NCBI GenBank assembly: GCA_030142905.1
Contig: JASJOG010000315.1
Coordinates: forward strand, 186,001-250,000
Direction of reading: 5' to 3'
DNA length: 64,000 nt
Source of the DNA: Heliopora coerulea
Taxonomy: Eukaryota > Cnidaria > Anthozoa > Scleralcyonacea > Helioporidae
How positions within the stretch are numbered: the first letter of the stretch is position 1; the number at the start of each line of letters is the position of its first letter. The notes under the pieces are model-generated. The model searched no databases, was not told the DNA's origin, and was given only the letters and a program-made list of their open reading frames with translations. Below are positions 44,432 through 54,583 of this stretch, one piece after another. The position numbers were made by a program, and so were the translations under genes.

Positions 44432-45668
44432 ATGAATAGAGTAAACGAATTATATCCAGGATATAAAAGATCAAAAATGAGTGAAATTAAAGGAAACAGA
44501 ACAAGGCATGTTGTAACTTTAAACCCGAATTCAGTAAATCCAGAAGAAGAACTTTATATAGATATTCCAAAATTAAATCCTAATTTGTGTCTTGTTCCTG
44601 ATTCATTAAAATTGTTATTTAATTTTAAAAATGCAAATACTAAATCGTGGTTTTTAAATAATTTATCAAAATTGTTAAAGAAAAGATTGGTTGTTAAATT
44701 TGCTGGAGAAATTGTCTACGATAATAGTGGAGAATCTTTACTAGAAATTTACAAAGATCTCTGGAAGCCTGAATTTGAAAGAGCAGATATGGTTGAATAC
44801 GGCATCGCCCGAGAAAATCTCAGAAAATTAATTTCAAAAAATGACTCTGGAGCAACAAGTGGTAATGCAGAAAAAGCTTCTGATAAATTAATGTATGATA
44901 TTTATGGAACAAAACAGTGTTTAAAATTAGAAAAAATACTTTCAGATCATGGACTATATGCCCCTTATGGAATGATTAACAATTTTCAATATATTTTAAC
45001 TTTTCCAAAAGCTAGTGAAATTATGGTAGCACAAAGAGGACAAAGTGTTGGGGGATATACTTTGGAAAATTTAGAATTAGAGTATGAAACGATTGAAAAT
45101 CAAGATTTGGCAATTGATGTTTTATCAAATTACACCACAGGAAGATCATTATCATATAATTATGTAACTTTGATGAAAACAGTAGAATGGAATAAAGATG
45201 CAACTTTACATAATGAAACCATAAATATTCCGCGGAAGAGTATGAAAGCAGTTGTGCTGTTATTTAGAAATAAAACTATCACAGATAGTGAACAATTTGT
45301 TTATCCAAATATAACAGACGTCAAAATTAGTGTTGAAGGAGTCCCAAATAGCATATATTCCCAAGGTATGCCGAAAAGAAGATTTTTTGAAGAAGCATTT
45401 AGAATATTTCACGTAGGATATGGCAGTAGTGATGCAGTTATGAGTATTGAAAAATTTTATAAAGATTCATTTGCATTATGTGTGGATTTAAGAACATTAG
45501 ATGATAACTTTGTTTATGGAACTGGTAAAAAGTTAGTAAACACACAGTTTGGACTATTGTTAGAAATTAAAAAAACTGCCATTTCTGCAAATGTAATGTG
45601 TCATATATTTGATAAGTGATGGATTGTTAAACATTGTAAATAAAGATTTGTCTTCAATTCAATTTTGA
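44432..45668 (+). CDS. Major capsid protein (double jelly roll), 3' end frameshifted
   Basis: 395 residues in the current frame. It has the features of Polinton/cnidarian hexon-like capsid proteins: NPNLCLVPDSLKLLFNF strand, DLWKPEFERAD, and the hallmark EGVPNSIYSQGMPKRRF. Near 45613 the frame loses two bases relative to the copy at 59140-60378, so the last ~18 residues are replaced by DK and a stop at 45619; the native stop would be at 45666-45668. About 20 residue differences separate the two copies by eye. It forms the capsomers of the inferred icosahedral particle. Confidence 0.85.
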
Positions 45669-45716
45669 AAACAAGATGAAAAATAAAAAATAAATGACAG
45701 CAAAGCTGAACACGAA

Positions 45717-46316
45717 GTGGGTAACAAAAAACCATTTAATATGATAATTGTTGGAATGACTGCTTGTGGAAAAACAAAATATCTTTTAGATTTTATAGAA
45801 AATAAATATAAAAATTATTTTGATTATATTTTTTTAATTTGTCCGACATTTGAATGGAATAAAACTTATGAAAATTGGAAATATGATAAAGATGAAGATT
45901 TTATTGCTATTCCTTGTGATCAAGATAATGTTGAAGATTGGTTAAAATTTATAGTTGACTTTTCAAAAGGAAGTAAAAGTTTAATCATATTGGATGATTG
46001 TGCAAGTGGAAAAAATGTTAAAAATAGAACAAGTGAGTTGGTTAAATTAGGATTTTCTGCAAGGCATTATAATCTTTCCGTTGTAGTTATAACGCAGCAG
46101 TTGGCATCTATTGCAAAACCATTTAGAGAAAATATTTCAAAGTTGGTTACATTTTATAATCCGAATAAAAAAGATATGGCAACAATAATTCAAGAATATT
46201 TAGATTTAGGTGACTGCAAAGAATTGGAAAAAATTTTAGAAACATTGAAAACAAAAAAATATTCAAGATTGGAAATTAATTTAATTTTTCCATTTGGTTA
46301 TAAAATAAATGAGTGA
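45717..46316 (+). CDS. Packaging ATPase (FtsK/HerA-type)
   Basis: 199 residues. The Walker A motif is GMTACGKT (residues ~13-20) and Walker B is SLIILDDCA (~90-98). VVVITQQL further on fits the sensor strand. Such ATPases pump element DNA into the capsid. The first in-frame codon is GTG at 45717; the well-placed ATG at 45694 (AAATAAATG) is out of frame, while the copy in Polinton 2 starts with an in-frame ATG. So the 5' end here probably carries a small indel. The stop overlaps the next gene's ATG (AATGAGTGA). Confidence 0.85.
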   Translation: MGNKKPFNMIIVGMTACGKTKYLLDFIENKYKNYFDYIFLICPTFEWNKTYENWKYDKDEDFIAIPCDQDNVEDWLKFIVDFSKGSKSLIILDDCASGKNVKNRTSELVKLGFSARHYNLSVVVITQQLASIAKPFRENISKLVTFYNPNKKDMATIIQEYLDLGDCKELEKILETLKTKKYSRLEINLIFPFGYKINE

Positions 46317-46846
46317 AAATAGTGAACATGTAGAAGTTCCTCTAATATCTTCAACATCCGCAAACAGCGAATCTGGCATGAATCATGAACCGCATAAAAA
46401 AGAAGAAATAATGAAAAAACGTGAAGAATTGATGATTGTCTGAAGATGGTGAAATTAGTCAATCGGTGCAAAATTTGAAAAAAGCAAGTGATAAAGTTAT
46501 ATTAAAAATTCATGCTGAATATGAAGTAAAACAAGCGGAAAAAGCAAATGCATTTTTAACAGATTTACTAATTAGTAAATTTGCAGATTTATTAGGCGGA
46601 TTAGACGCAATAGAAAAGAGTGAAGAATTGGAAAAAGAACTGGTTAAAGATAAATTATTAAAAAGAGATGTAAAATCTGTAGTTGAAAAATTAAGTCCAT
46701 ATTTACCATATCTTGGAATATTATTCGGTGGAGTTATAGTTGGAAAACATATTAAAAAACAGAGCACAGCAACGACATGTGAAAAACCTACGGACCACAA
46801 GCGGAATAAAAAAGACGATAATGAAGCATCAACAAGCCAAACATGA
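46309..46846 (+). pseudogene. Small helical protein with membrane helix, frameshifted
   Basis: An ATG at 46309 overlaps the ATPase stop and begins MSENSEHVEVP. The frame ends after about 44 codons at 46440-46442. Relative to the intact copy at 58054-58518, two bases are missing near 46430. The remaining frame (46436-46846) reads LSEDGEISQSVQNLKKASDK-like helical text, then PYLPYLGILFGGVIVGKHI, a membrane helix. Its C-terminal tail is longer than in Polinton 2. Function unknown. Confidence 0.6.
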
Positions 46847-46893
46847 ATAATTTTATAATATATATTGTATTATAAAATTTATAAAATAATTTA

Positions 46894-47301
46894 TCACTCA
46901 AGAGTTGATTTTACAAACTCATTTACTTCTTTAATTTCTTTATCATCTTTAATTTCATCTGTCATTTCTTTATCGTTTTTATCGTCTTTATCGTTTTTAT
47001 CGTTTGTGTCTAAAGATTTGTTTAAAATTTCAGGGACCTCTTTAACAAGATTTGATTCCTTTTCTTTTGCTTTTTGTTGAATACTTTTTATAACATTTCT
47101 ACCAACTAATTTTAAATTTTCATCCATATTATCAAAAATAAATTGTTTTGTTGAAGCGGTTCCAAATTGAATATTACATTCAATATCATATGCTTGCCCT
47201 GCTCCTACTGAAAAACCAAGCTTGAATGCTTTTTTCTTAAATATTTTATGATTTTTTTCAATAATTTTTTCATGTTTTAAAGTTGATTGTTTGTTCCCCA
47301 T
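46894..47301 (-). CDS. Right-end protein with N-myristoylation motif
   Basis: 135 residues starting MGNKQST, which fits the N-myristoylation consensus (Gly2, small residue at 6). The middle reads FKLGFSVGAGQAYDIECNIQ and the C-terminal part is very acidic/basic (repeated NDKND/KDD units). It is the only leftward gene in the right arm and lies next to the terminal repeat. The gene at the same place in Polinton 2 (57721-58026) starts MGNCISK and shares CGFRIGAHVDLGV-like text with FKLGFSVGAGQAYDI. I infer a lipid-anchored, membrane-facing protein. Confidence 0.6.
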   Translation of the reverse strand: MGNKQSTLKHEKIIEKNHKIFKKKAFKLGFSVGAGQAYDIECNIQFGTASTKQFIFDNMDENLKLVGRNVIKSIQQKAKEKESNLVKEVPEILNKSLDTNDKNDKDDKNDKEMTDEIKDDKEIKEVNEFVKSTLE

Positions 47302-47332
47302 TTATTTATATTTTTACTGAATTTATTTTATT

Positions 47333-47618
47333 TTCAAAATATGTAAATTTCCAAACCAAATGTTGAGGGACTTTAGCAGCGACGCTGTCCCCCACATTCC
47401 ATACATTCCAGATATCCCTAACAACGGAGCAAACCGAAAATAGTTTTTTTGTTGACATCGAGCTGTTCAAGTTGTTAGGGAGATTGAGCATGTATGGAAT
47501 GTTGAGGGTATTCTCCTGTGACACTTTGAAAAATTTTGACCCATTTTTAAAATGTGCTTAAATTCCCGGTAACGTTATCAAATTCCTGGAAGCGGCTGGA
47601 AATGGCGTCATTAGGAAA
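47333..47618. repeat. Extra degenerate copy of terminal-repeat sequence
   Basis: Segments such as TTGAGGGACTTTAGCAGCGA and GACACTTTGAAAAATTTTGA repeat what lies in the right terminal repeat (47640-47900), with more differences. So the inner edge of the terminal repeat was duplicated in tandem. No such copy exists on the left. Confidence 0.7.
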
Positions 47619-48215
47619 AAGGTAATTCCTCCGCCAGTCGTTGAGGGACTTTAGCAGCAACGCTGTCCCCCACATTCCATACATGCCTAATCTCCCTAAC
47701 AATGGAGCAAACCGAAAAGTTTTTTTGTTGACATCGAGTGAGGCTTGTTGTTAGGGAGATTGAGCATGTTTGGAATGTTTGGAATGTTTGGAATGTTAAG
47801 GGTAACCCCCCAAGACACTTTGAAACAGCTTTGCTGCTAAAGTTTTGACCCATTTTTTAAAATGTGTTGAAATTCTTTGTAACGTAATTAAATTCATGAA
47901 AGCGGCCGGAAGTTTTGGCAAGCATTTTGATAGCGTTGGTCGAGCTGTTTCAACGAGTAAGGCATCTTCACAAATCAAATAACTTTTCACACAAAAGTTT
48001 CACAAATGTGAAGCTAAAATGTGAAGTTTTTGATTGGTTGAACTAATTTATGGTAACGTAATTAAATTCATGAAAGCGGCCGGAAGTTAAGTAAGCGAAA
48101 CCGAAAGTAGCGCCGTCAATAAAACGGGTTTTCCCCCGCGACACTTTGAAAAATTTTGACCAAATTTGAAAATGTGTTGAAAACCTGTGACAGAATCCGG
48201 ATATTACAGACTACT
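47619..48215 (-). repeat. Polinton terminal inverted repeat, right
   Basis: Complement of 29825-30451, ending CTACT. It is shorter than the left by one ~45-bp unit. Confidence 0.9.
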
Positions 48216-48221
48216 GACATT
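48216..48221. repeat. Polinton 6-bp target duplication, right
   Basis: GACATT directly follows the element, identical to 29819-29824. Confidence 0.9.
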
Positions 48222-50461
48222 TTCCTCCTTTTGTGTCCCCAGTTTCTCAAGATATCGCCGTCGACAATATCCACATCGTACATCTTCAATCAGTTTCTTC
48301 GATGGCTCCCATGTGCGGCACACTGTTCCCTCACGAGCAATTACTCATTTAAGAATTTTGAAAAGGACAGATTCTTACGTAATCTTAAAAATGTACCGTG
48401 GAGTTCAATTGAAAGTGTCGAAAATATCGATGATGCAATACGTCTGTGGGAGAGACTATTCAAAGACATTGCAGATCAACACGCGCCACTAAAAACAAAG
48501 CGTGCAAAAGCGAATCAAACACCTTGGCTAACAACAAAACTACTTGAAGTACGCCGAGATCGCGACTATCATCGGAGAAAGGCTCAAGCTACCACTGGGA
48601 GATGTATCGTAAATTAAGAAATTATGCCAACCGTGAAGATAAACGGCTTAAATCAAAATATTATTACTGCAAACTCATTGAAGAAGCAAGCAATAACAGC
48701 TCTAAGATGTGGAAGCTTTTAAGGAAACCTTGCCTTCTAAATGTCAAAATGACATAAATGCTATTTCTGTTGATGGTAAACTACGAACGGATCCCAAGGG
48801 GATTGCTGAAAGTTTAAATGAGCATTTTTCAAGTACTGGCAAGAAACTAAAAATAGTCTTCTCATTAACAAAGCATTACCAACGCACAACTTCATATTCC
48901 AGTTTTGAATTTCAGCCAGTTTCAACAGAGTTTGTTAAAAAACAGTTAAGTCAGTTAAAAAAAAACAAGGCTATCGGTCTGGACAAAATTAGTGCCTGCT
49001 TGCTCCGTAACGGCGCTGCTGTCACTGCTCCATCTCTACGTTAAATCATTAACTTATCTTTTTGTATGGAGCAGTTTCCCAAGTCATGGAAATGTGCTAA
49101 GGTAACTGCCTTATTTAAGCAGGGTGATAAAATTGACAAGGATAACTATCGTCCAATATCCATCCTTCCTACAGTTAGTAAAGTTATAGAGAGGGCTGTA
49201 CACTCTCAATTGTATCGTTATTTAGAAGCCAATCATCTGTTGGCCATTAACCAATTTGGATTTAGATGTAGTAGGTCCACAGCTCTTGCACTCTCTCGGT
49301 TTACTGATGAGGTCCTTCGAAACATGGACAATGGGTTAATTAATGGTATCGTGTTTATCGATCTTAAGAAGGCGTTTGATACTGTGGACCATATCATCAT
49401 GCTCCAGAAGCTGAAGAGTCTGGGGATAAGGAGCATACATCTTGCATTGTTTAATTCCTATCTCTCATCTCGTACACAGAGCACAGTGATTGGTCAGACC
49501 TCATCAACAACACGCAAGGTCACTGTGGGAGTTCCTCAGGGGTCCATTCTTGGTCCTCTATTATTTTCTACCAATATGAATGAACTACCCAGCTGCCTAA
49601 TTAACACTACTGTAACATTATTTGCTGATGATACAGCGATTTATTGTTCTTCAAAATCAGCCTCAGAGTTACAGCGGCTTTTGAATGAGGACCTATATCG
49701 ACTTGCTCAGTGGTTTGCAGACCATAAACTTACTTTGAATATTAGTAAATCTAAATTCATGCTAATTGGGGGAACGAACAGACTCAAATCCTTTAACCAA
49801 GTAACTCTAAATATTAACAATGAAGAACTGGATGAGGAAGAGTCTTTTAAGTACTTGGGCGTGGTTATTCATGAGACTCTGTCCTGGTCAGACCACGTAG
49901 ACTATGTTTGCAATAAAGCATATAAACGGATTGGAATTCTTCGAAGAATAAAGCACCTACTACCAATGGCTACAAGAGAATTGTTTGTTGAGACAATGAT
50001 CTTGCCTATATTAGATTAAGGAGACATTGTATGGGGTGACAAGCATAATCTAATTTTGATGCAGAAGATCCAAGTCATCCAGAATACTGTTACCAAAGTA
50101 ATTTTAGATAGACCTAAACGATCATCGGCTACTGAAGCTCTAGTTGATTTAAATTGGTAAACGATGTCAGTGAGACGACGCATGCATCGTCTCATTTTTA
50201 CCTACAAGGGAATGAACGGTCTCTTGGACTGGGATTTTAATTTTTCATCATTTGCTGATATTCATAACTATAACACGTGTAATAAGAACAATCTTCTTAA
50301 ACCACATTCCAACAAAACTTGGGGACAAAATCGCTTTGTGTGTCACTGTGTTGATGATTTGAACAGTCTCCCTGAACAAACTAGAAATTTACCTTTTAAT
50401 AGTTTTAAGACTGCAATTAGCAATTCTTAACTTTTCTGACTTTTATCTTTTTAGATTTACT

Positions 50462-50505
<44 letters not shown>

Positions 50506-50598
50506 AATTTTATGTTCATATTTTTAGGGCCTCCCTGAAAGTCACTATTGTGAGTGAGCTCCCTGATGAAAGAACATTTTAAAGTAAAAAATTAAAAA
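48222..50598 (+). pseudogene. L2/CR1-like LINE reverse transcriptase, 5'-truncated
   Basis: Plus-strand text resembles the second ORF of L2/CR1-type LINEs: NFEKDRFLRNLKNVPWSSIE, then KVTALFKQGDKIDKDNYRPI, FIDLKKAFDTVDH, GVPQGSILGPLLF and the catalytic FADD (49621-49632), then a C-terminal region to 50430. In-frame TAA codons at 49042, 50017 and 50158, and frame changes near 48605 and 48730, kill it. The tail has (AT)n at 50463-50502 and a TTAAAAATTAAAT end. The 5' boundary is uncertain, because the first ~100 bases after the Polinton duplication are not clearly LINE. Confidence 0.8.
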
Positions 50599-52709
50599 TT
50601 AAATAGCTTGCTTAGCCAACAGTCTGTTGGCCAAAGTCGCAGCGTGGAGCCTATTTGTTGCCGGGGTCTTGATCATGTTGACTTGCGAGAACACCCTCTC
50701 GACACAAGCAGATGAATGCGGCAAGACCAAAAGGTTGCACATAAAGGTGCCAAGAAGCTCAAACTTTATTAAGTTGTTGCCATCTTTCACAGCCCGCAGT
50801 TCAACCCAGAATTCTGTAGGGGAATCACTCATGTTTCTGAGAGAAGCCTTGGCATACAGTATGTCTCGCCATTGGTCATCAAGCTCATATAGGTTTTCTT
50901 CGGATACCAAAGATGGGAAATGCACTGCTAGTGGGATAATCGAGGGTAATGATCTGTCAGTTGACAACGCCTCTTTTGGGTCGAGAGCTGACAACATAGC
51001 AAGAACACAGTCACTTTGTAAGGTGAACCTCTTCTTCATTTCATTGCATAATTGAATAAGAAAAGTACGGCAGTCTTGCCTGAAACATTGTTCTTGGTCA
51101 GCCAAAGGCTCTCTCGCGCACATTGCCAAACACCTTCCTCCAAGGTGCAGTTCCTTAATGGGCTTGTAGAGCTCTGCATTGTTAGGATCGATCTCGCTCA
51201 CTGGCCTGGTTTTGATCACGTTATCTTGAATAAACATGGCCAAAATGCTCCTGTACTCATCCGAGATGGTACTGTACAAGATATGCAATTTGAAATGCGT
51301 AGATTGAAATTCAATATTCAATTTGTCAACCTTTGTCAAAATGTAATTGAGAAACAAAAGCATGTGCTTTGTTCCCGCTGTTCTCATCGTTTGATAGATC
51401 TTGGCAGCTCTGTCGACACGATCGGATGGGGACTCAGACTGAAAGAAGAGCGCCAATGCCTCCCATTGCTCCAGAATTCTGGCAATGACTTAACCACGGG
51501 ACAGCCATCGAGTCTGCGAAAGTTTGAGAACTCTATGACGTGGTGCATCTACAACGTCCTGGATTAGGCGGAATTGGTGCTGTCTTTTGCTGCTTCTAGC
51601 AAAGTAGCAGTACACATCTTTAACAAACAATTCCAGCCAAGAAGGGAGATGCTTCACGCAAGTTGGTTTGCGCAACAACCACGCAAGTTGGTTTGCGCAC
51701 AAGGCGAGTGGCAAACACATCCAAGGACAAAAACACAAGGGACATCTGCTTTCAGACGAGTTTGAAATCCTGTAGTTACCCCCATCATTACTGAGTAATT
51801 ATCGCTTCCAAACCCGACAACATACTTCAGAGGGGTTGATTTTTCTTGAAGGAGGCCCTTGACAGTAGCGTACATACTTTCAGCAGAGCTATCTTCAACT
51901 TCAATCGCCGCTAGGAAGGCGTCTGTTACTTTCCTATTGTGGTAAAATCGTACCACGATGGCAAGAATTTGGGAGACGGAAATGTCGGTGGATTCATCTA
52001 TAATGATAGAGAACTTATTGTCCCTGCAAATTGAAGATACTGACTCAACCTCTTCCCAAGCGATTCCCTCTTGCATCGCATATGATGCTTTCGTCTTCTT
52101 GATCTTGATTTTCTGCGCAATCTTGCTATCTGGAAACATTTTTTTTCATCAATTCACTCAAGTGATCGGCTTGAAGGAAAGGCATTCTATGCTCGGCCAT
52201 ATACCCAGCTAGCAGGACTTCAGTTCTTGTGGTCATTTCTTCGGTATTCAATTTTGCTGGTTTGTCAAAAAAAAGAACTGACTTACAGTGTGTTTTGTTT
52301 TACTTTGAATGTATTGACATGCTTTCTCGTGGCTTTATGTCTCATTAAATCTGTCTTATTTGCATCCTTTAACTTGCATTCACACACTGAACAAAAATGC
52401 ACCAGATTTATTTGTTGGGTCTTTTGCAAGCCAGTCTTTTAATTCTGGATCTTGTAGCCATTCATCACAGAAAGTTTGCTTGTACCACGTTTTCGCTTTT
52501 TTTGCTGAAGGGCCAAGCAGGGCTTCCCCTGTAGAGTAGCTTTTATTTTTTTCGGATGACATTATTAAAAACACGTGAAAGAGTAAGATGATTGACATAT
52601 TGGCATTGCGTGCGTCTGCGGCACGCAAAACCAGCAGTAATTTTTTGGTATACTTTATATAATCAAATCGTAATTTTTTAGTGTGATGATAAATATACAC
52701 GTCGGACAC
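50599..52709 (-). pseudogene. hAT transposase (DUF4371/hATC type), decayed
   Basis: Minus strand, N- to C-terminal: a short N-terminal piece (52709-52380, WLQDPELKDWLAKDPTNKSG) ending in a frame change inside a CxC zinc-finger-like region; then 52139-51654 with FSIIIDESTDIS and a degenerate GSDNYSVMMG box; then 51738-51490 with RLIQDVVDAPRHRVLKLSQT RWLSRG ending at an in-frame TAA (51490-51492); then 51456-50599 ending in the hATC dimerisation motif LPHSSACVERVFSQVNMIKT. A 20-base tandem duplication (ACGCAAGTTGGTTTGCGCA) near 51655 adds another shift. It is the gene of the hAT element 29512-52840. Confidence 0.75.
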
Positions 52710-53690
52710 CAGGTGCCCCGAAATTATACCTGATTCTTAAAATCATAAAAAATTATGATCTTATGGAAAACCCCTAGATTTCATGACAAAAACCCTAGAA
52801 CCCCAGGTTGAAGTAAAAAACCCCAGGCGTGGCAACGTTGGTGAAGCCAACATGGCCGCCCATGGAGGCCAATCTTGGACGTCAGTTTCAGTCCCCTACG
52901 CGGGCTTGTACCTGAGTTTTAGTCTTTTACGCGACTTTTTACTCTTTTCTGAAGTAGTTTTCTTTAGAAATACACACAAAATATTTCTTTACAAGACAGA
53001 AAAGAGTTTAAGAATTTCAAATATATTTCTACAAAGTCAAACCGAGTTACAGGTTATATATTCTCACGAAAATAAATTACCAAACTGACGAGAAACCTAA
53101 CAAAACGGCCTTGAAAAATTACTTTAGGAAACTACTTAGTGTTTGTCCTCGTTTTACCGTTTACCACCTTCAGACAATTTAGCGCACTTGTTAGGCCACA
53201 CGGCAACAATGAATCTTTTAAAATACTCGATAGTGTAAAACTAGTCCAGTAATGTTTTGTCTGAGCACTTTTTCCATGGTTGACAATGTTTTCGAAGCCG
53301 AACCAAACACAAACTGAAGATTAAAGTCCTGCAGAGAACTGGAACTGACGTACAAGACCGCGAAGAAGACTGAAACTAACGTCCAAAATTCTCTCCATGG
53401 GCAACCATCTTGGTTTCACTTTTTGCCCGTGCAAATGGCTGGGAGTTAGCATTCCAGATATGGAAATTGAGTTCACTGGGCAGGACTCAGCTAGACTGCG
53501 GTTTAGCTGACCCACCATTCCGCTGGTCTTTGTTATGGGCTCAGTGGGCAAACTTGGCAGCGTCTGGTGTGAAAACTGTGCATGTTGACGCATGTGAAAG
53601 TATATATACATTTGATTATTTGGAGTAAAAGAGACAACGAATATCGTGAAGAGACGAAAGCTATTTACTTTTGTATTATCTACATTTGAT

Positions 53691-54085
53691 TAGGATTAGG
53701 GTTAGGGTTAGGGTTAGGGTTGGGGTTGGGATTGAGGTTGGGGTTGGGATTGGGGTTGGGATTGGGATTGGGGTTGGGGTTGGGGTTGGGATTGGGGTTG
53801 GGGTTGGGGTTGGGATTGGGGTTGGGGTTGGGATTGGGATTGGGGTTGGGGTTGGGATTGGGATTGGGGTTGGGGTTGGGATTGGGGTTGGGGTTGGGAT
53901 TGGGATTGGGATTGGGGTTGGGGTTGGGGTTGGGATTGGGGTTGGGGTTGGGGTTGGGATTGGGGTTGGGGTTGGGGTTGGGGTTGGGGTTGGGATTGGG
54001 GTTGGGGTTGGGGTTGGGGTTGGGGTTGGGGTTGGGGTTGGGGTTGGGGTTGGGGTTGGGGTTGGGGTTGGGGTTAGGGTTAGGC
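53691..54085. repeat. Telomere-like hexamer array, ~65 units
   Basis: TTAGGG units at both edges flank a core of TTGGGG and TTGGGA hexamers. GGGTTA is the animal telomere repeat; most of the core has drifted to G-rich variants, with runs of TTGGGG separated by TTGGGA. The G-runs could form quadruplexes. Long Gly-Val/Gly-Leu ORFs here are artefacts. It lies in a PIEZO intron, 213 bp outside the outer transposon. Confidence 0.9.
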
Positions 54086-54403
54086 CTAGAAATAATCCAA
54101 GATGTTGATGAAGAAACAGTGAAATTGGTAGGATTTTAGCCAGTACATCAAACAGTAAGTTTTGTTCAAGCAGTAAAATCTCTAAATAGTATTATCTTTT
54201 TTCAATTTGCAAATGTCGTCATAACGTAGAAGTACTTTAGGTTCTGTCATAAGACCATTGAGCTTTGCTGCTAAATTTCGCACCAAAATCTGGTTTCCTT
54301 GTTTACTGAGCCAACAGCATATACTAGCTACAAGATGGCGGTTTTTGCTGTAAGACAAAGAAAGACACGATAAACAGGAAGGTTACATAACGATAAGACT
54401 TAC
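54086..54403. other. Intron sequence, nothing recognised
   Basis: Short stretch between the telomere-like array and the PIEZO exon. Confidence 0.4.
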
Positions 54404-54583
54404 CGTATCAGAACAATTGTGCTGGAAGACATCTTCTTGGACAAACTGCAGCTAATAGGACATTTTAGCAAGAATAACCAAGGAGCTCCAGATAAGGAAA
54501 CAGTAAGACAAGGCTGTTTGTATGACTCGTGAAGCCATCGACACAGCTAGCAACACGATGATGACAGCATTAATGGCGCAAAC
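54404..54583 (-). CDS. PIEZO: PIEZO exon with in-frame TAG (minus strand)
   Basis: The acceptor TTTTCAATAG precedes 54583 and the donor ACG|GTAAGT follows 54404. It holds exactly 60 codons, phase 0 on both sides. It encodes VCAINAVIIVLLAVSMASRV, then a second helix YCFLIWSSLVILAKMSY, TAG (54452-54454), and LQFVQEDVFQHNCSDT. The last part fits the PIEZO K(M)xYQL...NC(S/T) stretch before an extracellular loop. The TAG stands where glutamine is expected. Otherwise the exon is clean, which argues for a recent change or an unusual allele. Confidence 0.75.

Larger units (their letters stand above)
29825..48215. mobile_element. Complete Polinton/Maverick, 18,391 bp
   Basis: It starts AGTAG and ends CTACT, with ~600-bp terminal inverted repeats and a 6-bp target duplication. 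It encodes the full Polinton set: protein-primed PolB, retroviral-like integrase with chromodomain, FtsK/HerA-type packaging ATPase, double-jelly-roll major capsid and penton-like minor capsid protein, plus about a dozen further ORFs. Genes run outward from a divergent pair at 41936/41958: leftward from 41936 to 30510 and rightward from 41958 to 46846, with one gene reversed at the right end. Capsid genes imply descent from a virus. Stops and frameshifts in several genes say this copy is dead. Confidence 0.93.
29512..52840 (-). mobile_element. hAT transposon, itself invaded by a Polinton and a LINE
   Basis: The left end is CAGCGCTGCCAC and the right end, read inward, is CAACGTTGCCAC: 10 of 12 bases match as inverted ends, and the CA start is typical of hAT. 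The direct 8-mer GTGAAGCC flanks both ends (29504-29511 and 52841-52848), an exact hAT-length duplication. The transposase relic (50599-52709, minus) is inside. Without the Polinton and LINE the element would be only a few kb. Confidence 0.8.
28853..53478. mobile_element. Outermost nested element: CAGTG/CACTG hAT-type unit
   Basis: Left end CAGTGAACGCAATTTCCATA at 28853; right end TATGGAAATTGAGTTCACTG at 53478. The 8 bases before (28845-28852) and after (53479-53486) are both GGCAGGAC, an exact target duplication. The left side contains a nearly complete copy (28853-29456) lacking its last ~55 bases, then a second left end at 29457, which is interrupted at 29512 by the hAT element and resumes at 52841. 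So the outer unit is a tandem or recombined pair of copies, not one simple element. Confidence 0.75.

Noticed and set aside
53671..54139. Two long ORFs of Gly-Val and Gly-Leu repeats
   Set aside because: They are translations of the telomere-like hexamer array; the period of six keeps frames open.
20943..54454. TAG read as glutamine by an altered genetic code
   Set aside because: Other genes in the window end or break with TAG, TAA and TGA in the ordinary way, and animals use the standard nuclear code.
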